Shown piece by piece: positions 43,682-51,626 of a DNA stretch of 64,000 nucleotides. The notes below the pieces were generated by a model. That model saw only the letters and a list, made by a program, of their open reading frames with translations, had not been told where the DNA came from and searched no databases. Location: assembly GCA_965243775.1 (NCBI GenBank), contig CBDEWF010000143.1, positions 182,773 to 246,772 of the forward strand, in the 5' to 3' direction. The first letter of the stretch is position 1; every line of letters begins with the position of its first letter. The stretch comes from Sansalvadorimonas sp965243775 (GTDB lineage Bacteria > Pseudomonadota > Gammaproteobacteria > Pseudomonadales > Endozoicomonadaceae). The position numbers were made by a program, and so were the translations under genes.

Positions 43682-43996
43682 TCAGGCCGGGAACAGCTCG
43701 GTAATCTGTCCCGCCAGCATCATATCTCCTTCAACCTGGAGCTGACCGGTCATAAAGCAGGTCATACCATCAGCTTCCCCTTCCAGGATGTCGTTGAGGG
43801 TATCGCCTTCTACCATCAGGGTCACAGTTGGATCTTCCTGGGTACCGGCAACCACTTCAATATCTGCCCCCTTGATAACGGCATAAAACTGGTCACCTTC
43901 TTCCAGATTGAATTGCAGAACCGCATTAACATCTGCTGCAGCTTCTGCATCAAACTTTTCACGCATGGTTGCCATGATTGCGTTAACGTCAGACAT
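43682..43996 (-). CDS. SCP-2 sterol-transfer family protein
   Basis: A 104-residue single-domain protein. VNAVLQFNLEEGDQFYAVIK, TVTLMVEGDTLNDILEGEAD and FMTGQLQVEGDMMLAGQI follow the SCP2 pattern in which a beta sheet and helices form a lipid-binding tunnel. The domain is stand-alone, cytoplasmic and lacks a targeting peptide. Bacterial versions bind fatty acyl or isoprenoid lipids; the ligand here is unknown. It has AGGTACTCACT upstream, with GAGGTACTCACT on the coding strand as a ribosome site. Confidence 0.88.
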   Translation of the reverse strand: MSDVNAIMATMREKFDAEAAADVNAVLQFNLEEGDQFYAVIKGADIEVVAGTQEDPTVTLMVEGDTLNDILEGEADGMTCFMTGQLQVEGDMMLAGQITELFPA

Positions 43997-44382
43997 AGTG
44001 AGTACCTCGTTGTTATTGTTTCAACAACTGCTTTTTAAAAGCAGTTTTAGTTTCATCGTTATTTGGTTTTAAATTTATTTTGGTTGTACGCAATCAAGAT
44101 AGGGAAATTTGATTAGCCAAAACTTGATCTGAATCATTTTTACACCCTGACATCATGAATACTTTTCACATAATGCCTTGAAAAACCATGTGATTATTTT
44201 TTTAAGAGACAGACTTCACAAAGTTTGTTGTTTTTAAAATAAAATCAGGTTAGCACTTCATCTATAAAAAATTATTTAATTCCTATCCGATTGATATGCA
44301 TCAAAACTGTTTCATCGTCAGCTGGAGACAGTTGAGTGAATTCCGACTGACTTCAATTGCATGTACGGAGCAATAATAACAA
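43997..44382. other. AT-rich intergenic region
   Basis: About 385 bases between the SCP2 gene and the PfkB kinase, divergently oriented. AACTGCTTTT followed by TAAAAGCAGTT (from 44026) is a perfect palindrome in the SCP2 promoter region. The stretch 44170-44290 is strongly AT-rich. No gene was seen. Confidence 0.4.
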
Positions 44383-45327
44383 ATGAAAAACTGTGATTAC
44401 CTGGCAGTAGGTCTGACGACCCTTGATATTCTTGGCCGAAATATCGAGCAGATTCCTCAAACCAATGCCACCACCATAATCAAACAGATCGAAGTCATTC
44501 CCGCCGGTACAGCAGCTGGTGCTGCCATGGTCGCCGCAACCCTGGGAATGAAATCAGCCCTTATCAGCTCTGTCGGGAAAGACCGCCAGGGACGTTTTGT
44601 AACCGAAGAACTGGAAGCTTTTGGTGTTGATACAACCCTGGTTGATCAGCATGATAAGTTCCCGACTTCACAGACCATTCTTACCATCGACAAAAACGGT
44701 CAGCGTCCCAATTTCCATGCTCTGGGAGCGTCTGTATTTACCCAGCTAAATGAAGAGTGCTTTAGCAAGCTGGAGGATGTGAAACACCTGCACTGGGCAG
44801 CCGTGGGCAGTGCTATGCTCAAAGGGGCAGCCAGCCGGGATTTCCTGGCCAAGGCCAGGGAAGCTGGTGCAGTGACCACCTGTGATCTGATCCTGGCTGA
44901 CAAAACCATTGTCAAAGAACTGAAAAATATCCTGCCCTTTATTGATTATTTCCTGCCCAGCATGGAAGAAGCCCTTGCATTGACCGGTACAGAAACCCCT
45001 GAAGCCGCTGCTGATGTCCTGATGGAAATGGGTGCCAAAAACTGCCTGATCAAGTGGGGTAGCAAGGGTGTTTATATCGCCACTCCAGATACCCGTGAGC
45101 TAGTACCTGTCTTTGAGGTCAAAGCAGAAGACACGACCAGTTGCGGTGACTCCTTCTGCGCAGGCTTTGCCACTGGTCTGAGCAGAGGTATGGATATTCG
45201 TGAAGCCTGTCGTTTCGGCTGTGCAGTGGCCAGCCTGGTGGCCCAAGGCCTTGGCACTTTAGGAAAGCTGCAAAGTTATGAACAGGTTCTTGAGCACGTC
45301 AGTACCTGTCCACAGAAACAGCCATGA
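44383..45327 (+). CDS. PfkB-family carbohydrate kinase
   Basis: A 314-residue ribokinase-type kinase. The N-terminal substrate region has VIPAGTAAGAAMVAATLG and SVGKDRQGRFV; the C-terminal ATP site has DTTSCGDSFCAGFATGLS, where Asp is the expected catalytic base although the usual GAGD is SCGD. It phosphorylates a sugar or sugar-like alcohol. It is followed by a class II aldolase and a class III aminotransferase on the same strand, so a kinase-aldolase route is likely. It could also serve as ribokinase for the rbs operon, which lacks one, but the cluster argues for another substrate. Confidence 0.85.
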   Translation: MKNCDYLAVGLTTLDILGRNIEQIPQTNATTIIKQIEVIPAGTAAGAAMVAATLGMKSALISSVGKDRQGRFVTEELEAFGVDTTLVDQHDKFPTSQTILTIDKNGQRPNFHALGASVFTQLNEECFSKLEDVKHLHWAAVGSAMLKGAASRDFLAKAREAGAVTTCDLILADKTIVKELKNILPFIDYFLPSMEEALALTGTETPEAAADVLMEMGAKNCLIKWGSKGVYIATPDTRELVPVFEVKAEDTTSCGDSFCAGFATGLSRGMDIREACRFGCAVASLVAQGLGTLGKLQSYEQVLEHVSTCPQKQP

Positions 45328-45444
45328 GCATAGAAACAGCTTGAGCATAGAAACAGCATGAGAGGGTTAAATGCCCTATAGGTGCTATGTGCTCTATGAG
45401 CATTAAATATCCTGTGGATAAAAAAATGAACAAGCGAGAGTGTA

Positions 45445-46113
45445 ATGGCTGCAACCACTGAACAGGAAAAAAAAGAGGCCCGGAAAATCCGACGCTGCAA
45501 AGCTATTGTGAAAGCTATGCAGCAACTGTCGAAAAGTGGCCTGAACAGGGGAACGGCCGGTAATATATCCATGCGTTTTGGCGACGGCATGCTGATTACT
45601 CCCAGCGGAATACACCCTCAATACCTGACCAAAGCCATGATCACCGAGCTGGATGCCGAGGGCAACAAGGTCAGTGGCCCCCGGGCTCCTTCCAGCGAGT
45701 GGCAGATGCATCTTGCCCTGTACCAACACAGGAGAAGTATCAACGCAGTGGTTCACTGCCACTCCCCCTACGCCACCATGTTGGCCTGCGCCCATAAACC
45801 GATTCCTCCTTTCCACTACATGGTGCAGGTAACAGGCAGGCCTTTTGTGCCCTGCGCACCCTATGCCACTTTTGGATCACAAGAGCTGGCGAAATCTGTC
45901 TGTGAAACCATTGCTGACAGCCATGCCTGCCTGATGGAGAACCATGGTCAGATAGTTGCCGCCGGTTCTCTGGATAAAGCCATGTGGATAGCAGAAGAGG
46001 TTGAGGAGCAGGCCCATATCTACTGGGGAGCAGAGGCTGTTGGAGGGGCCAGACTGCTTACCGATGCCCAGGTAGAAGATGCTAGAAAACGTTTTTCATC
46101 TTATGGACAGTAA
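45445..46113 (+). CDS. Class II aldolase/adducin family protein, FucA-like
   Basis: A 222-residue zinc aldolase. LNRGTAGNISMRF and LITPSGIHPQYL form the phosphate site, PSSEWQMH carries the catalytic Glu, and VVHCHSPYATM supplies two zinc His ligands with a third His in CLMENHGQIVAAG. This is the L-fuculose-1-phosphate/L-ribulose-5-phosphate family. It likely cleaves the product of the upstream PfkB kinase to dihydroxyacetone phosphate and an aldehyde. Ribosome site is not strong (AAGCGAGAG). Confidence 0.87.
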   Translation: MAATTEQEKKEARKIRRCKAIVKAMQQLSKSGLNRGTAGNISMRFGDGMLITPSGIHPQYLTKAMITELDAEGNKVSGPRAPSSEWQMHLALYQHRRSINAVVHCHSPYATMLACAHKPIPPFHYMVQVTGRPFVPCAPYATFGSQELAKSVCETIADSHACLMENHGQIVAAGSLDKAMWIAEEVEEQAHIYWGAEAVGGARLLTDAQVEDARKRFSSYGQ

Positions 46114-46147
46114 TCAGCACGCTTTCAATTATAAACAGCCATGAGCA

Positions 46148-46188
46148 GGAAATGCCTCCCCTAAAAATGAAAATGTGCAGGGCATTTC
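46148..46188. repeat. REP-like hairpin, long form
   Basis: Arms GGAAATGCC (46148) and GGCATTTC (46181) enclose CTAAAAATGAAAATGTG. CAGCCATGAGC precedes it, as at 33450. The copy at 57717 shares the interior CCCTAAAAATGAAAAT. It lies 22 bases before the next gene. Confidence 0.7.
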
Positions 46189-46210
46189 TATGGTAAACAG
46201 GAGAAGAATA

Positions 46211-47449
46211 ATGACAGCAAGGTTGCCAACCCATAACGCCGATGAACTCCTGGCCCGTGCCAAGGCCGTAATTCCCAACGGGGTTTACGGTCACCAGAAT
46301 GTGACAATGATGAATCCGGGGGTTCCCCAGTTTTTTCAGAAAGCTGAAGGCTGCCGCCTTTGGGGTGTCACGGGTAAAGAGTATATCGATTACCTGTCCG
46401 GTTATGGCACGAATATGCTGGGCTATAACCACCCTCTTGTTGAAGAGGCGGTTAATAAACAGCGGGCTGAATGCGACTGCATGACCGGACCTTCTCCAAC
46501 GATGGTTGAGCTGGCAGAACTTCTTGTGAATACCGTGACCCACGCAGACTGGGCCTTCTTTGCCAAAAACGGTACAGATGCTACGACCACCTGCGTAACC
46601 ACTGCCCGGGCGGCGACCAAGAAGAAAAAAGTTCTGGCCGCCAAGATTGCCTATCACGGAGCTGATCCCTGGTGTACACCGATTCCTGCCGGTGTGACCC
46701 CGGAAGATCGCGCCCATATGATCTATTACAAATACAACGATATCGCCAGTTTTGATAAGGCTGTTGAGCAGGCAGGTGATGATCTGGCCGGAGTGATTGT
46801 TTCAGCCTTCCGCCATGATGTCTGCATGGATCAAGAGCTGCCAACCCGTGAGTTTGCCCAGCATGTGCGCAAGGTCTGTGATGACACCGGAGCGGCACTG
46901 ATTCTGGATGAAGTGCGTGCCGGTTTCCGTATCTCTCTGGATATTTCCTGGGCCAGTCTGGTAAGCGTGCAGCCTGACCTGAGTGCCTGGTGTAAAGCGA
47001 TAGCCAATGGGCACCCCATCTCTTTTGTTCTGGGTAATGACAGGTTCAAGACAGCAGCTACCCAGATTTACAGCACAGGTTCCTACTGGTTCGCTGCCTC
47101 TCCCATGGCTGCAGCCATTGCAACTATCAAGGAGTTACAGCGACTGAATCTGCCAGAACTTTTAGAGCACAACGGCCAGATTCTGCGACAGGGGCTGAAT
47201 GAACTGGCTGAGAAACATGGTTATGAGCTGAAACAGACCGGCCCGGCCGCCATTCCCATGCTGCTGTTTACCAAGGATGCCACCCGCAAGAAAGGCAACT
47301 ATTTCTGTACTGAAATGCTGAACAACGGGGTTTACTTCCACCCATGGCATAACATGTTCCTCTCGGCAGCCCATACAGAAGATGTGATTATTGAGACTCT
47401 GCAGGCTGCTGATAAATCCTTTACCGCCATGCAAAGTGCAGGGTTGTAG
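46211..47449 (+). CDS. Class III aminotransferase, glutamate-1-semialdehyde aminotransferase-like
   Basis: A 412-residue PLP enzyme from ATG 46211, with AGGAGAAG upstream. YGTNMLGYNHPLVEEAV, FFAKNGTDATTTCV (phosphate loop), LILDEVRAGFR (Asp for the pyridine nitrogen) and AWCKAIANGHP (Schiff-base Lys) are visible. The lineage resembles GSA aminomutase, but hemL is not expected in a sugar cluster. As third gene after a kinase and an aldolase, it may aminate or deaminate an aldehyde or keto intermediate. The substrate is unknown. Confidence 0.85.
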   Translation: MTARLPTHNADELLARAKAVIPNGVYGHQNVTMMNPGVPQFFQKAEGCRLWGVTGKEYIDYLSGYGTNMLGYNHPLVEEAVNKQRAECDCMTGPSPTMVELAELLVNTVTHADWAFFAKNGTDATTTCVTTARAATKKKKVLAAKIAYHGADPWCTPIPAGVTPEDRAHMIYYKYNDIASFDKAVEQAGDDLAGVIVSAFRHDVCMDQELPTREFAQHVRKVCDDTGAALILDEVRAGFRISLDISWASLVSVQPDLSAWCKAIANGHPISFVLGNDRFKTAATQIYSTGSYWFAASPMAAAIATIKELQRLNLPELLEHNGQILRQGLNELAEKHGYELKQTGPAAIPMLLFTKDATRKKGNYFCTEMLNNGVYFHPWHNMFLSAAHTEDVIIETLQAADKSFTAMQSAGL

Positions 47450-47473
47450 TTGATTCCTTCCATTCTCCAAAAT

Positions 47474-47505
47474 GTTACCTGTTACCTTTTTAGGTAACAG
47501 GTAAC
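47474..47505 (+). terminator. Hairpin after the aminotransferase gene
   Basis: Perfect 14-bp arms (GTTACCTGTTACCT and complement) around TTTT, 25 bases after the stop. A third GGTAACA follows at 47514. It probably terminates the kinase-aldolase-aminotransferase unit, although the T-run is short. Confidence 0.6.
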
Positions 47506-47618
47506 ACCCTTTTGGTAACACTTTTGGCGGTATCCACCCGGCACTCCAACCCTCAAATACGCGTTCACCCTTAGAGATGTAAGGGTTTACTACTTTTGGC
47601 ACACCACCTGCAATATCT

Positions 47619-47714
47619 ATGTCAGAGCAGGCCAAGGCTCCGCGAAGAGAGTCAGCTCGGGGTAAGAACAAGAAGAACAACAAGAAGAAAAAACAAGCCC
47701 AAAATTTGCGTTAG
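47619..47714 (+). CDS. Possible small, very basic peptide
   Basis: A 31-codon frame, ATG 47619 to TAG 47714, with the tail GKNKKNNKKKKQAQNLR. No ribosome site is visible and no family is known. A good terminator follows at 47792, so a short transcript may end here. Confidence 0.25.
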   Translation: MSEQAKAPRRESARGKNKKNNKKKKQAQNLR

Positions 47715-47791
47715 ATAGCATTGAGAAGAAGTAAAAAAAGAGAAGTACAGCCAGATAAGAATAAAACCAATAATAAGAAAAAATGAATTTA

Positions 47792-47820
47792 CAGACCTCG
47801 CAAAAGCGGGGTCTGTTTTT
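47792..47820 (+). terminator. Rho-independent terminator
   Basis: Stem CAGACCTCGC / GCGGGGTCTG with an AAAA loop is followed directly by TTTTTT. It is the clearest terminator on the plus strand of the window. Confidence 0.85.
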
Positions 47821-47975
47821 TCATGCGTCTCAAGTTTATTTGCAGGCCAAATGGTTCGCATGCGTACTTATTTCACTTCCCCCTTTCTTGTAGACAAAAA
47901 CCACTCCCCTGTACTCAACCTGACTTCAGCCATAGAATCGTCTCTTCTTCCAATAGACTGGCATTGCAGTACAAG

Positions 47976-48797
47976 ATGAACCATACCCCTATTGCCCTCA
48001 CTATCGCCGGTTCTGACAGCGGCGGTGGTGCAGGAATCCAGGCAGACCTGAAAGCTTTCTCCGCCCTCGGTGCCTATGGCTGCTCTGTCATTACTGCACT
48101 GACCGCCCAGAATACTATAGGTGTTCAGGGCATCTTTGATGTTACCCCTGAGTTTATTGCTGCACAGATGGATTCGGTGTTCTCTGATATCGCCGTTAAA
48201 GCTGTCAAAATAGGTATGCTGAGCCAGGCCTCCGTGATTCGAGCTGTTGCAGATAATCTTGAAAAATATGGCGTTGAACTGCTTGTTGTTGACCCGGTGA
48301 TGGTTGCCACCAGCGGCGATAAGCTGTTAGAGGATGATGCGATCAAAATCCTGAAAGAGCACTTGATTCCAAAGGCGACTGTCATTACCCCCAACCTGCC
48401 GGAAGCTGCTGTACTTCTCAATCGTGAAGTACCCGAGACGGTTGAAGATATGGAAGCCATGGTAGAACCACTGCTGGAACTGGGCAGCCGCTCCGTTCTT
48501 GTTAAAGGTGGTCACCTGGGTGGTGACGAAAGTGTTGACCTGTTCCACGATGGCCAGACCCTGCACCGCCTGATTTCCAAACGTGTGCCAACAAAAAATA
48601 CCCACGGTACAGGCTGCACATTGTCTTCCGCCATTACAGCTCTTCTGGCCCGTGGTGAAGCACTGCATGATGCAGTCCGCAAGGGTAAAAACTATATTGC
48701 TTCAGCGATTGCCCATGCGGATGAGCTGGATATTGGTCAAGGTCATGGCCCGGTCCATCATTTCCATGCTCTTTGGAAGCCTTTGCCAAGAGCCTGA
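47976..48797 (+). CDS. thiD: Hydroxymethylpyrimidine/phosphomethylpyrimidine kinase
   Basis: A 273-residue ribokinase-fold enzyme that phosphorylates HMP and HMP-P for thiamine synthesis. ALTIAGSDSGGGAGIQADLK begins at the fourth codon and is the family signature, so ATG 47976 is the start even though an open frame extends upstream. VITALTAQNTIGVQ, VVDPVMVATSGD and the anion hole THGTGCTLSSAI are all present. It is followed 15 bases later by tenA. No TPP riboswitch was seen upstream. Confidence 0.93.
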   Translation: MNHTPIALTIAGSDSGGGAGIQADLKAFSALGAYGCSVITALTAQNTIGVQGIFDVTPEFIAAQMDSVFSDIAVKAVKIGMLSQASVIRAVADNLEKYGVELLVVDPVMVATSGDKLLEDDAIKILKEHLIPKATVITPNLPEAAVLLNREVPETVEDMEAMVEPLLELGSRSVLVKGGHLGGDESVDLFHDGQTLHRLISKRVPTKNTHGTGCTLSSAITALLARGEALHDAVRKGKNYIASAIAHADELDIGQGHGPVHHFHALWKPLPRA

Positions 48798-48812
48798 CCG
48801 AGAATAAGCATC

Positions 48813-49496
48813 ATGTTGAAAACGTCTGACTTAATCGCCAGTTGCCAGAGTGACTGGAATACCTATACCCGCCACCGTTTTGTACAGAAGCTGGGTAACG
48901 GAACTTTGCCTGAAGCGACATTTCGACACTATCTGCAGCAGGATTATCTTTACCTGACACACTTTGCCCGTGCTTACGCGCTGGCTATCTACAAGTGCGA
49001 TAACTTTACCGATATGTGTTACCCGCTTGACTCCCTGCGGGTCCTACTGGATTCAGAGATCAGGCTTCATATCGATTTCTGCAAAAAGTGGGGCCTGACG
49101 GAAGCCGACATGATGGCTATTCCGGAAGCGACAGGAACGATCGCCTATACCCGTCTGGTTCTGGATACAGGCCAGTCAGGTTCACTGGCAGAGCTTTATG
49201 CTGCCATGGCTCCCTGTACTATAGGTTATGCAGATATTGGACAGTGGCTTGCCAATAAATCGGATACGGTATTCGAGGGCAACCCCTATCGTGAATGGAT
49301 TGACATATACGGCAGCGATGAGATGCAAGAGGCTGGCAATAACTGCGCAGCTCAACTGGATGCCACAATGCGGGATATTCCAAAAGAGAGTGCTGCCGCC
49401 AGCCGAATCAAAAAGATCTTTGGTGATGCCGTCCGTATGGAGATCGCCTTCTGGAAGCAGGGGTTGAGTATCCAGGGACCGAGAATAGCGCCGTAG
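48813..49496 (+). CDS. tenA: Aminopyrimidine aminohydrolase / thiaminase II
   Basis: A 227-residue all-helical TenA protein. FVQKLGNGTLPEATFRHYLQ, QDYLYLTHFARAYALA (Asp and Tyr of the active site) and PLDSLRVLLDSEIRLHIDFC are typical. PCTIGYADIG replaces the common CPWxY segment, and the usual active-site Cys lies in that region. In salvage, TenA converts degraded thiamine pyrimidine to HMP, which the ThiD product then phosphorylates. The two genes form a small thiamine salvage operon. Confidence 0.9.
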   Translation: MLKTSDLIASCQSDWNTYTRHRFVQKLGNGTLPEATFRHYLQQDYLYLTHFARAYALAIYKCDNFTDMCYPLDSLRVLLDSEIRLHIDFCKKWGLTEADMMAIPEATGTIAYTRLVLDTGQSGSLAELYAAMAPCTIGYADIGQWLANKSDTVFEGNPYREWIDIYGSDEMQEAGNNCAAQLDATMRDIPKESAAASRIKKIFGDAVRMEIAFWKQGLSIQGPRIAP

Positions 49497-49507
49497 CGAG
49501 GCGCGCG

Positions 49508-49590
49508 AAAAATTGAGGCTGAAAATTCGGTTTTGTGAAGCGAATAGTGGTTCTATTTAACGAACAAAAGCGGATTTTCAGGCCAATTTG
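49508..49590. repeat. Long imperfect palindrome with the shared hairpin tip
   Basis: Arms starting AAAATTGAGGCTGAAAATTC and its near complement (49564-49590) enclose GCGAATAGTGGTTCTATT. This tip is the same as in the 54.1-kb element and close to that at 31.6 kb. It follows tenA closely and may act as a transcript end. Confidence 0.65.
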
Positions 49591-49591
49591 C

Positions 49592-49888
49592 TGCCGTCAC
49601 AGTGTACGCGGCCAATGTCACGCACACCGGAACCATTCATAGTCATTGAGATGCGCTAGTGAGTGCCAGGCTGGTTGCCGTTATATCTGTAGGTAAGTTG
49701 CAGCTTTACCATTTTTGACAACACCATCAACCCGTTGGTGGGGACGCCTTCGTCACCCCACAACTTGGCGTTATTCCTAACCCGGAAATTTCATAACTAA
49801 AGGCAAGTTCCGCCCAACCACTTGAACCTAATTTCCTCAGTTTAATCGTCGTCTAGGCTTGGGATCTTGGTGAATAGAGGCTTTCATA
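49592..49888. other. Region before the transposase relic
   Basis: About 300 bases with no gene. CCCGGAAATTTCAT at 49780 could be an end of the adjoining transposon, but no matching right end was found. Confidence 0.3.
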
Positions 49889-50718
49889 ATGGTTTTTCCT
49901 CCAAAAGGCACTCACCCAAAAGGTGAACAGCTGCCTCCTTCTCAGACGGAACATCTAACGCAGGAGATTGATACATTTGAAGGAAAAGTCCATGTGGAAT
50001 GGGAACCGGGAGCCTCCGTTACGCCCATGGGACAGCTGCCTTTCTTCATCCAGTTTTTGAAAACGGGCCATCGGTTTAAACCTTGGGTAGATGATTGTCC
50101 TCTTTCCGATTCAAGTAATAATGCACCGCAAACAACGGTAATGAGTCAAATGCGTTGATGACCCTTTACAACCTCGTCACTCCTGCGAAAGCAGGAGTCT
50201 ACCAGCTTGAGATTCCTGCTTTCGCAGGAATGACGGGCATCAACGCATTTCATACATGACCCAAACAACGGATGTTCTCGGATCATTCTTGCTTTCAATT
50301 CTTTCAGGGCACAATCGTTACTCCCATATGACAACGTTAATTGGCGATGGCGTAAATTCTCGATTGTTTGGTATGAAAAAAGTTGCCAGCGATGATTCTG
50401 CTCGCAGAGCCATGAAACGTATTGATGAAAAGGAAGGTATCGCCTGGCTTCAACATCATCTGCAACAATTACGAGCCGTTGTTACGGTTCCCGTGGATCA
50501 TGGATGTTGATGTCACAGTGAAGCCACTTTACGGCCACCAGGAAGGCGCGGTTAAAGGCTACAATCCCAAGAAAAAAGGGAGGCCTTGTCACACATATCA
50601 TTCTTATATGATGATAAACCTGAAATTGATTCTTGATGTCGAAGTTAAACCTGGCAATCGAGGAAACAGTTCACACTCACTCCCCGGATTTAACATAAAA
50701 ATCTTATTTTTATCATAA
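49889..50718 (+). pseudogene. Degenerate DDE transposase (IS1380-like)
   Basis: The first part (49889-50138) reads MGQLPFFIQFLKTG and CPLSDSSNNAPQTT, then is cut by a 123-bp insertion. Coding resumes at TTDVLGSFLLSILSGHNRYS and continues to EGIAWLQHHLQQ. A frameshift near 50470 moves the frame to PWIMDVDVTVKPLYG and GHQEGAVKGYNPKKKGRP, the conserved catalytic-Asp region of IS1380-like DDE transposases. It stops after SLPGF, where an IS200-like element begins. The gene is thus interrupted, frameshifted and truncated. Confidence 0.8.
50139..50261. mobile_element. 123-bp MITE inserted in the transposase relic
   Basis: The insertion is flanked by a 10-bp direct repeat CAAACAACGG (50129-50138 and 50262-50271), which restores the transposase frame if one copy and the insert are removed. 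Ends contain AAATGCGTTGATG and CATCAACGCATTT. The interior holds CTCCTGCGAAAGCAGGAG and a partner hairpin TTCCTGCTTTCGCAGGAA, a sequence common in gammaproteobacterial repeats. There is no coding capacity. Confidence 0.88.
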
Positions 50719-50736
50719 ATTTATTTCCTTAAGTTA

Positions 50737-51337
50737 AATGACCTCCGGCAGAGCCGGAGGCTTATTTAGGGGACGCCCTCAAAGGGCTATTGTTGCGCCC
50801 ATGGGCGCGATTACCAGTCCAGCTTCATCTGCTCACGATGCTCTTCTACTTTCTCTTGATCTCGGATGTATGCTCTCACTACATCTTCATCAAGCCCGAC
50901 CGTAGAAACAAAATATCCTCTTGCCCAGAAGTGCTCCCCTGTAAAATTCCTTTGTCTTCCTTTGAAATTCTTGGCAATGTGAATCGCAGCTTTTCCTTTG
51001 ATGTAACCCACAACATTAGATACCGAATACTTTGGTGGGATACTGATACAAATATGGACATGATCTCGCATCAAGTGTCCTTCCAGGATTTTACAGTCCT
51101 TCCTTTTGGCTAACTCGTGAAATATCTCTCCAAGAAATTTCCTCAAGTTTCCATAAATCACCTTCTTCCTTTTCTTCGGGATAAAGACAATATGATACTT
51201 ACAATCCCAACGAGTATGACTCAGACTCTTGTAGTCTGGCATAGGTACACCTCAATGTTTCTTGGCGGAAACATCAAGGTAGGTACCGCTGTAAAGGTAG
51301 AACCTGTGCGAGTCCCCCCGGCATAGCCGGGGGTTTA
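50737..51337 (-). mobile_element. IS200/IS605-family element, apparently complete
   Basis: Subterminal hairpins CCTCCGGC-AGA-GCCGGAGG (50742-50760) and CCCCCGGC-ATA-GCCGGGGG (51315-51333) bracket one intact tnpA gene. Such imperfect palindromes are the ends recognised by Y1 transposases. No tnpB or target-site duplication is seen, as expected for IS200. It sits inside or next to the DDE transposase relic. Exact tips are not resolved. Confidence 0.8.
50811..51242 (-). CDS. tnpA: IS200-like Y1 transposase
   Basis: A 143-residue REP-type HUH nuclease. The metal motif is HVHICISIPP (HUH), and the nucleophilic Tyr is in AYIRDQEK near the C-terminus. KYHIVFIPKKRKKVIYG, LEGHLMRDH and YSVSNVVGYIKGKAAI are family signatures. 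The length matches functional IS200 TnpA (about 140-150). It cuts and joins single-stranded ends for peel-and-paste transposition. It appears intact. Confidence 0.93.
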   Translation of the reverse strand: MPDYKSLSHTRWDCKYHIVFIPKKRKKVIYGNLRKFLGEIFHELAKRKDCKILEGHLMRDHVHICISIPPKYSVSNVVGYIKGKAAIHIAKNFKGRQRNFTGEHFWARGYFVSTVGLDEDVVRAYIRDQEKVEEHREQMKLDW

Positions 51338-51626
51338 TCAATAATTAATTAATCACTTACAAAGATACGATATCAACCCCTCTAAAATGTTCTATTAGTG
51401 ATTCGATAAACTAATCACCATGTTATTTCAGCAAGGTGCACGCCACAGCAATGGATTCACCGAATGCTTATGTTAATTCTCGGTCAGGCTACTGGCTGGA
51501 CTGTTGTCAGCAAGCCAGACAAACTGTCAAGGCTGGCTGACAACTTTCTAACCTTTCTTAAATTATTTTCAAAATGCTGTGTCTATGCATGTAATTCAAT
51601 TATTCGTTATTCAGGAAACATTCATC
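51338..51626. other. Region between IS200 and the methyltransferase-like gene
   Basis: Just under 300 bases. A short frame at 51464-51560 (GQATGWTVVSKPDKLSRLAD) may be a transposase remnant, but this is not certain. Otherwise nothing is seen. Confidence 0.3.

Noticed and set aside
47821..47975. TPP riboswitch upstream of thiD
   Set aside because: Searched by eye for the CUGAGA-type core and conserved stems; none found.
47823..47975. N-terminal extension of ThiD
   Set aside because: The 51 extra residues are not part of the family and begin next to a terminator; the start at 47976 gives the normal length.
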